From Pomacea canaliculata (Eukaryota; Mollusca; Gastropoda; Architaenioglossa; Ampullariidae): a DNA stretch of 64,000 nucleotides. Location of the stretch: the NCBI RefSeq assembly GCF_003073045.1, contig NC_037593.1:10340735-10404734 (forward strand), given 5' to 3'. Shown piece by piece: positions 60,001 to 64,000 of this stretch (positions are counted from its first letter, which is position 1; each line of letters begins with the position of its first letter). The notes beneath the pieces are model-generated. The model did not search any database. It was given only the letters and a program-made list of their open reading frames with translations, and was not told the origin of the DNA. Made by a program: the position numbers and the translations under genes.

Positions 60001-62627
60001 CACATCACACTCATTTCAGTCATTGTTGAGAGATTGTTAATATTAGCAGCAAAAAACTTCACCAAAAATGTTATGCTTATTCAATAAAATACCAAAGTTT
60101 ATGGTCACCTGCATCACTGTATCAAGAAAGAGTGAATCAAAACCATATCATACTCCATCTTTCTCTCCAGAAGAATCTCCAACACAACGTTGAAAGGTAA
60201 AATAAATAATGAACCTAAGTATTAGTTTACTAATTTCAGGCCAGCATCTATCTCACCATCATTTGAATATGGCTGTACTGATGACAGTGAAAACAATAGA
60301 GAAACTGTAGATCATCATCAAAATTTAGTCCTTGAACCCAGGGCTTTCTCTAGTCTATAGTAGACACAATGTGAACTCTGCCCTGGGGGCTTTAAAAAGT
60401 CTTTACAACTCATTTCAAATAACTGTGCTGCACCAAGAGAAAAAAGATTCTATGTTAACTGCTATTATAACATTACAGATAAGAAAGCAGCTTCACATAT
60501 TACAGCTGCAGCAATTCAACAATATCCATGACAGACTCCACAATCAAATCCAAAACAGTTGACAAAATGAAAGCTCACTGTATCCTACTGTATTTAAAGC
60601 AGCCGCTATTGTGTAGTGAGGTTTAGGTAAACATGATAAACCATAAAAATTAAACATCAGACATATAAGCAATATGCTAATGGATAAGACAAACAAGTCT
60701 TATTAACCAGAAAAATGAATATAAACACAAATAGTCATGAATGGGATTAGTCAATGATCACAAGAACTTTGCAATGGAAAAGACAAATGCAGAAAATCTG
60801 GGACCAGAAGTCTTTTCATGGACTTTTGTAGTTAGAAAAGGTGAAGACAGACACTTGACAACTGAGAAAGAAAAATGCCTGTCACATTCTCTGCCACATG
60901 AAAAAACTACCTTCAAATAGACACCTCCTTTGTTCAGTTCAGAATCATCACCTTGACCCATACATGTCATGTTCTGTTCAGGGTTAAGGTGCCAAAAATC
61001 TGGGCATATCTGCTATACCAACACCCAGCACAACATCCTTTTACATCAATACTTCTGAGATTTTACTAGAAGCATATGAGCTACATTTGTTTGCTTCTGT
61101 TACATTAGCAAATGTTTCTTAAAGATATTCCTTATCTGCTCTTTCAATATTTTGTTTTTCAATTTTTGTTTACAAGACTTACAGTTGCTGTTGCTTGACC
61201 AGCAGAGACTATGACAGTGTCAAATGTCAGCGATGTAAAGTCTGAAAGCAAGAAACAGTAAAACAAATATCAAAAGAAGCTTGATTACTACTGGAAGTAG
61301 ATGATATTAAAAATCTGGATCTATTTCTAGTCAGTTATACACTTTTACCACAAATCATGGATGACAATTTTTTTGGGGGGTGGGGAGAGAAAATGTGGCA
61401 GAAGACATGGTTGTAAGCACTTATCTGTAAATCAAGGTTGTAGTTCTAGTATCTATTAATGGTTAAAAAAAAAAAAAAAACTTACTTGACTTGCAGCAGA
61501 TTACACCTGGTCTTTTACATATGCTCAGCTTTGCAATATCAACCATAGAGCAGTTCACTGTCACTGTTGTATTCACACTGACAGCCTCACTGCAATAGAT
61601 AAAACCCAAATTTAAGCCACAAGATTGTTCCAGTCATATAACCTGAGTGTTATCACACTATTCTGTTGTGCATGATAAATTTCTTTGTGCATTAGGATTA
61701 TAGAAGAAAGTATACACAAACCTGTACATAAATGCATGCACAAACATCTAATCTATGAAAAGATTTTTTTTACAGAAAAGATCGACATGTCTGTAGTGAT
61801 TAGAGTTATCCTGGAGGGGGGGACATTCAGGGTCTTTTCTTCAGTATCCTTTTGTGCTTTGGGCTGGCGACTCAGCCATATCATGTTATGCTAAGTCAAT
61901 ACAGTTTTCATTTAACTTCAACAGCATCAGGTGTTTGTTAGCTGAAAGCATGCAGCATGATACAATGTCTAAGACATTTTGTTTAAACAGTTAAATAATC
62001 AGTAGAAGTTTACACACTCACCTCAACCTAACAGTAAAAATGCCTTGACTAGGTAGAGTCATTTTCTGGTCACAGAAGCTGACAACTGGTGCAGGTTTTG
62101 CTGTCGCTGTCATAAGTAAGAACAGTTATATTAATAACATAAATTATTAGGAATGTCAGAATGTAAATTTCCCAGTTATAAAAATAATCATCCTTTAAGT
62201 TGTAAACCAAGGAATAAAACGGTAGATACAAACTGCACTTATTTGCAGCAGGGTTCATGTTGAAATATTGATGGTACATTGTCTTTTTACTAATGATGGT
62301 GTCATTACCATAATCAAAAACTTTACAAGTCTGCATATATACTACTGATTGACAAGACCTAAGTCGACAAATTTTTACGGCTTAAGTATTACAAAAATAA
62401 CGCCAAATATAGAACGCTTTCTCTCATTACAAAAAGATCTTGTCATTTTCAACATATGAGATACATACGACTTACAAAAATACCTTGGCAGATTAATAAA
62501 TATATAGCGCGAAATGTGTCTGGACTAGCATTGCAGACGATCTAAAGTTGCCGTACGTACCGGAAATCTGCGCACAGTTAAAAATAAAGAACAAACTGGA
62601 AAATATAACGAGTGTGTTGAATCCCAT
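42072..62627 (-). CDS. TCTN2: Tectonic-2 (TCTN2), complete
   Basis: Secreted-type or membrane protein of the ciliary transition zone (MKS/B9 complex with TCTN1, TCTN3, B9D1, CC2D2A). Exons, minus strand: 62627-62561, 62106-62022, 61589-61486, 61241-61183, 60973-60911, 59870-59759, 56979-56891, 56654-56468, 53600-53491, 51738-51552, 51283-51168, 50381-50131, 49683-48863, 48628-48515, 47796-47679, 46865-46761, 46271-46017, 42300-42072; sum 3072 bases, 1023 aa (human TCTN2 697). Seen: signal peptide (1-~20), Thr-rich linker (~233-276), Cys cluster [20 protein letters not shown] (376-395), DWFPVMCVQ with [24 protein letters not shown]...SSCILRL, a second Thr/Asn linker (~868-895), [10 protein letters not shown], and a C-terminal membrane helix (~1003-1018) with a short SKPWK tail. 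The order, the CCCDQEC string and the C-terminal helix favour TCTN2 over TCTN1 or TCTN3. Exon 15 uses a GTCAGT donor, required by phase and homology. Confidence 0.95.
43222..44168. mobile_element. TIR element with subterminal AAGGAC repeats, itself interrupted
   Basis: Terminal inverted repeats CAGGGTTCCCAGG / CCTGGGAACCCTG are perfect over 13 bp. A 6-bp duplication TGTCTA flanks it (43216-43221, 44169-44174). Near both ends the motif (G/A)TAAGGAC(C/T)T repeats many times (three copies at the left, about seven at the right). Without the nested MITE it is about 760 bp. No transposase is recognisable. It lies in the large TCTN2 intron before the last exon. Confidence 0.85.
43741..43919. mobile_element. 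hAT-type MITE nested in the 43.2-44.2 kb element
   Basis: 179 bp, GC-rich, ends CAGGCCAGTTCTTAG...CTAAGCACGGCCCTG, with a perfect 8-bp duplication GTTGTACA (43733-43740, 43920-43927). It contains several GCGGGGCCC motifs. Nesting shows it inserted after the host element. Confidence 0.92.
44640..44820 (+). repeat. CR1-like LINE 3' end, third copy
   Basis: Ends 'CAGTGAGTCTGCC', 'ATTGTGCTATATAAATTCCC' and 'ACTTATTACTTACTATTAC', matching the LINE tails at 56200-56275 ('GCATTATAAATTCCCACTT') and at the start of the window. No coding part. The preceding 44230-44640 shows no recognised feature. Confidence 0.65.
44870..45085 (+). repeat. Possible second LINE 3' end with AAATAA-type tail
   Basis: The segment ends 'TGTCCCCTGGGATTATAAAT' followed by AAGTAAATAAATGAAAAAAA-type simple sequence, which resembles the short-repeat tail of a non-LTR element. 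There is no second copy in the window to test it. Confidence 0.35.
45328..45772. mobile_element. hAT-type MITE, family B copy 2
   Basis: Ends CAGTGATGCCCAACCT...AGGTTGGGCATCCCTG and a perfect 8-bp duplication CTCTAAAT (45320-45327, 45773-45780). Highly similar to 15647-16101 throughout, including the internal tandem ~31-bp unit, but the right subterminal GGCCGGATATGGCCCGC segment of copy 1 is shortened here. Confidence 0.93.
46600..46720 (-). repeat. tRNA-headed SINE, another family
   Basis: On the minus strand: 'GGCAGTCTGGTGGTGCAGCG' (A-box region) and, about 40 bases later, 'GGGTTGTGGGTTCAGATTAC' (B-box GGTTCAGATTAC). It does not fold as a full tRNA with intact acceptor and anticodon arms, so it is a SINE head rather than a tRNA gene. 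It lies in a TCTN2 intron, in the same orientation as the gene. Confidence 0.65.
52264..53095 (+). mobile_element. 5'-truncated LINE insertion with intact C-terminal ORF and TTCG tail
   Basis: Flanked by the 11-bp duplication CGCTCTCTACT (52253-52263, 53096-53106). From about 52265 the frame is open for ~238 codons to a stop at 52979-52981. It starts [19 protein letters not shown] and ends with a zinc-binding block '[19 protein letters not shown]' (C-x2-C...H-x4-C), the usual end of many LINE ORF2 proteins. The 3'UTR ends in (TTCG)n at 53080-53095. The reverse-transcriptase catalytic part is missing. It lies antisense in a TCTN2 intron. Confidence 0.92.
54490..56275 (+). mobile_element. CR1-like LINE relic with internal deletion
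   Basis: Conserved ORF2 pieces in order, in changing frames: '[10 protein letters not shown]'; 'FFQPISESE' and '[20 protein letters not shown]'; '[18 protein letters not shown]'; '[16 protein letters not shown]' (RT motif); '[19 protein letters not shown]'; then directly '[15 protein letters not shown]' and '[10 protein letters not shown]'-like near the end. The YVDD-containing part between GVP and LNWQPVKA is deleted. The 3' tail matches window bases 1-130. Dead element in a TCTN2 intron, antisense to the gene. Confidence 0.85.
57599..59721 (+). mobile_element. Mariner transposon relic, copy 2 (interrupted by a LINE)
   Basis: Starts TTGGGTTGTTGG after TA (57597-57598) and ends CCGACAACCCAA. 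The transposase relic has '[11 protein letters not shown]', '[19 protein letters not shown]', '[19 protein letters not shown]', then a gap, then '[12 protein letters not shown]', 'VTDN..', '[12 protein letters not shown]', '[19 protein letters not shown]'. The frame has many breaks. A LINE fragment (58079-59007) splits it in the middle. Without the insertion it is about 1.2 kb. Same family as 14501-16379. Confidence 0.88.
58079..59007 (+). mobile_element. LINE fragment (RTE-like ORF2 C-terminus) inside mariner copy 2
   Basis: Translation pieces: '[13 protein letters not shown]' (RT), 'LDYAKDQ' in place of the catalytic DD box, '[18 protein letters not shown]', '[20 protein letters not shown]', 'WLGHACHM', '[13 protein letters not shown]'. 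This is the common thumb and C-terminal order of RTE-type and related LINEs. Stops and frameshifts abound. The junctions share AAGCT (…GAAGAAGCT at the left, …AAAAAAGCT at the right), a likely decayed target duplication. The 5' part is truncated. Confidence 0.82.
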
Positions 62628-62719
62628 AGCTTTTGTTTTTCAACTTCAAATTTGTTAGGCAAACTATAGTAGATGGCGGAGAGCTGTAGTCAAGAACGCC
62701 AACTGAGACTCGTGTCCGC
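62628..62719. promoter_or_regulatory. Shared TCTN2 / PARN-family promoter with YY1-like sites
   Basis: Short region between the TCTN2 start codon (62627) and the first exon of the divergent gene. It contains AGATGGCGG (62671-62679), and CCGCCATTT follows at 62716-62724. These are the two orientations of the YY1 core, often placed near transcription starts of housekeeping genes in animals. Function is inferred. Confidence 0.5.
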
Positions 62720-62799
62720 CATTTCTGTCAACAGTCTGTATATTAATGGACTCACCTTAAGGATTGGACTGCAGGAAGCGAGACCAAAATAACAATAAG
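62720..62799 (+). other. Probable 5' non-coding exon of the PARN-family gene
   Basis: Ends with AATAAG|GTAAAA at 62799/62800. The next exon begins after an acceptor TTTTCAG ending at 62976 and holds 35 non-coding bases before the start codon. The transcription start is not visible. Confidence 0.4.
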
Positions 62800-63011
62800 G
62801 TAAAAATAAGGCAAATGCAATAAAATTTGATGATACACTAATTTATTATATATCATTTTAAAACTTGCAGGTGTAGAAAGCTATCTGAATATCTTTTTTG
62901 TCGAATAATTTGATAACTAATTATTACATCACGGAAAAGATTTGAATCCAGAGCCAAGTTACTTTACTATTTTCAGAACTTTCAAACCTCCTAAATTAAA
63001 GATAGAACACA

Positions 63012-64000
63012 ATGTGCGAAGTCTTGAGATCAAACTTTGAAACGTTTTTTCCATTAATAGAAAAAGCAATCAAACAAGCTGAGTTTATTGGTAATGACTA
63101 TTTAAACATAGCTGCGACGTCTTTGTGAATAACAAGATTTTTTTTTTCTTTAACGTTAGATATCCGAAGACTGTGTCTCTGCGTAGTTTACCACACACAA
63201 CTCGTACACACTACAGATGCATTCATAAACAATATTTTAAAGTTATTAAAGATTATGCTACAATTATTTGTAGCAAGTTCACCAGATCGCTTTACAAATC
63301 CAGCTAGTATTTAACATGTTGTACCTGGGCCTTAAAATGAGTAGTACTAGAAGTGAGTTTGAGATGAAAAGATGAATTGGCCACAGAAGGCAATGGTGAG
63401 CACAATGTAACATTTGCTCAAGCAATCATCTGCTTGAAGTGTAGTAGGATTTAGGAGTCCAGGATTGGTACCATCATTACGCACCCAGTTGCTGACCTTT
63501 CATTTTATTTCTTTTCTCGCTGTGTGACTTGTATACTTTAACATGTCTATGTTAATTTAAGGGTCAGAATTTTTTTTATTGCTGTAATTTGTTTCACAGC
63601 TATTGACACAGAATTCACAGGTCTTGTTGTGGAACCAGAGAACAACCCTAGGTAATTTTAACTCTAAAGACTAAAAGATTTTTTGATTGTTAATTTTTTT
63701 TTTTTACTATAAGAAAATAGGAATTATACATTCACCAAGTACTTTAGATGCGGTTCATTTTGGATATGTTAATAAATCACTGTTGCTTGTGTAAAATATT
63801 AGTACATGTGCTATAGAATACCATCTCTGTAAAATATATTTTCAGTATGGAATCTGTGTTTTAAATCAGAATTCCAAGGGAAAGATTTTCTGTGGAGTGA
63901 GGTAACAATCATGGTTAAATTTCTAAATTTATTTTTAAAATATTCTTGTTACAGCCTCTTTGACACAAGTGAAGAGCGCTACCAAAAACTCCGCAAGAAT
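63012..64000 (+). CDS. PARN/PNLDC1-family 3' exoribonuclease, 5' part only
   Basis: DEDD-type deadenylase family (CAF1 fold); PARN shortens poly(A) and snoRNA tails, PNLDC1 trims piRNA 3' ends. Coding exons seen: 63012-63090, 63600-63651, 63955 to the window end, with phases 1 and 2 agreeing. The start is supported by an in-frame TAG nine bases upstream (63003). About 59 residues: MCEVLRSNFETFF..., then AIDTEFTGL, the first exonuclease motif with Asp and Glu (DxE, catalytic), then SLFDTSEERYQKLRKN. The LRSNF start and FDT-EERYQKL resemble PARN; EFTGL and SLFD resemble PNLDC1. The paralogue cannot be fixed without the rest of the protein. Divergent neighbour of TCTN2. Confidence 0.88.

Noticed and set aside
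1..64000. CRISPR arrays, bacterial-type operons or a new defence system
   Set aside because: The window is intron-containing animal DNA with four known genes; all repeats found are transposons, SINEs, LINEs or simple sequence.

Overview
This is a 64 kb stretch of an animal nuclear genome: AT-rich, with spliced genes, GT-AG introns of 0.1 to 5 kb, and many LINE, SINE, mariner and hAT-type relics. The protein sequences and the repeat types (tRNA-headed SINEs, CR1, RTE-like and L2/Rex1-like LINEs, a LINE with a TTCG-repeat tail) suggest a lophotrochozoan, most likely a gastropod mollusc. The species assignment is an inference only.

Four conserved genes account for almost all coding potential. 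They form two head-to-head pairs. Pair 1 is DRG1 (minus strand, 7491 to 1919, complete, 9 coding exons, 365 aa) and EIF4ENIF1/4E-T (plus strand, 10762 to 34493, complete, 23 coding exons plus a 5' non-coding exon, 1396 aa). They share a promoter of about 0.6 kb holding an NRF-1-type palindrome. Pair 2 is TCTN2 (tectonic-2; minus strand, 62627 to 42072, complete, 18 exons, 1023 aa) and the 5' end of a PARN/PNLDC1-family 3' exoribonuclease (plus strand, 63012 to beyond the window), with two YY1-like motifs between them. EIF4ENIF1 and TCTN2 converge on a 5.4 kb gene-free stretch (36246-41634). All exon chains were built by hand; reading phase is consistent at every junction, and each of the three complete chains sums to a whole number of codons ending in a stop.

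The pairs have no obvious joint pathway. DRG1 is a translation-associated GTPase. 4E-T is the eIF4E- and DDX6-binding repressor of processing bodies. TCTN2 belongs to the ciliary transition-zone MKS complex. PARN/PNLDC1 trims RNA 3' ends (poly(A) tails or piRNAs). Three of the four act on RNA or translation.

Introns and intergenic DNA record a readable transposon history. There are two copies of one mariner family, both broken by later insertions (one by two MITEs, the other by an RTE-like LINE). There are matched pairs of hAT-type MITEs with perfect 8-bp target duplications, a MITE nested inside another terminal-inverted-repeat element, a young 5'-truncated LINE with an 11-bp target duplication, a SINE with a 16-bp target duplication inside an old LINE, and a probable LTR. 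I found no operons, CRISPR arrays, rRNA genes or convincing tRNA genes, and nothing that looks like a wholly new enzymatic system. The most promising biology is the cluster of Pumilio-type sites in the 4E-T 3'UTR, the conserved uncharacterised helix in 4E-T, and the long Thr-rich TCTN2.
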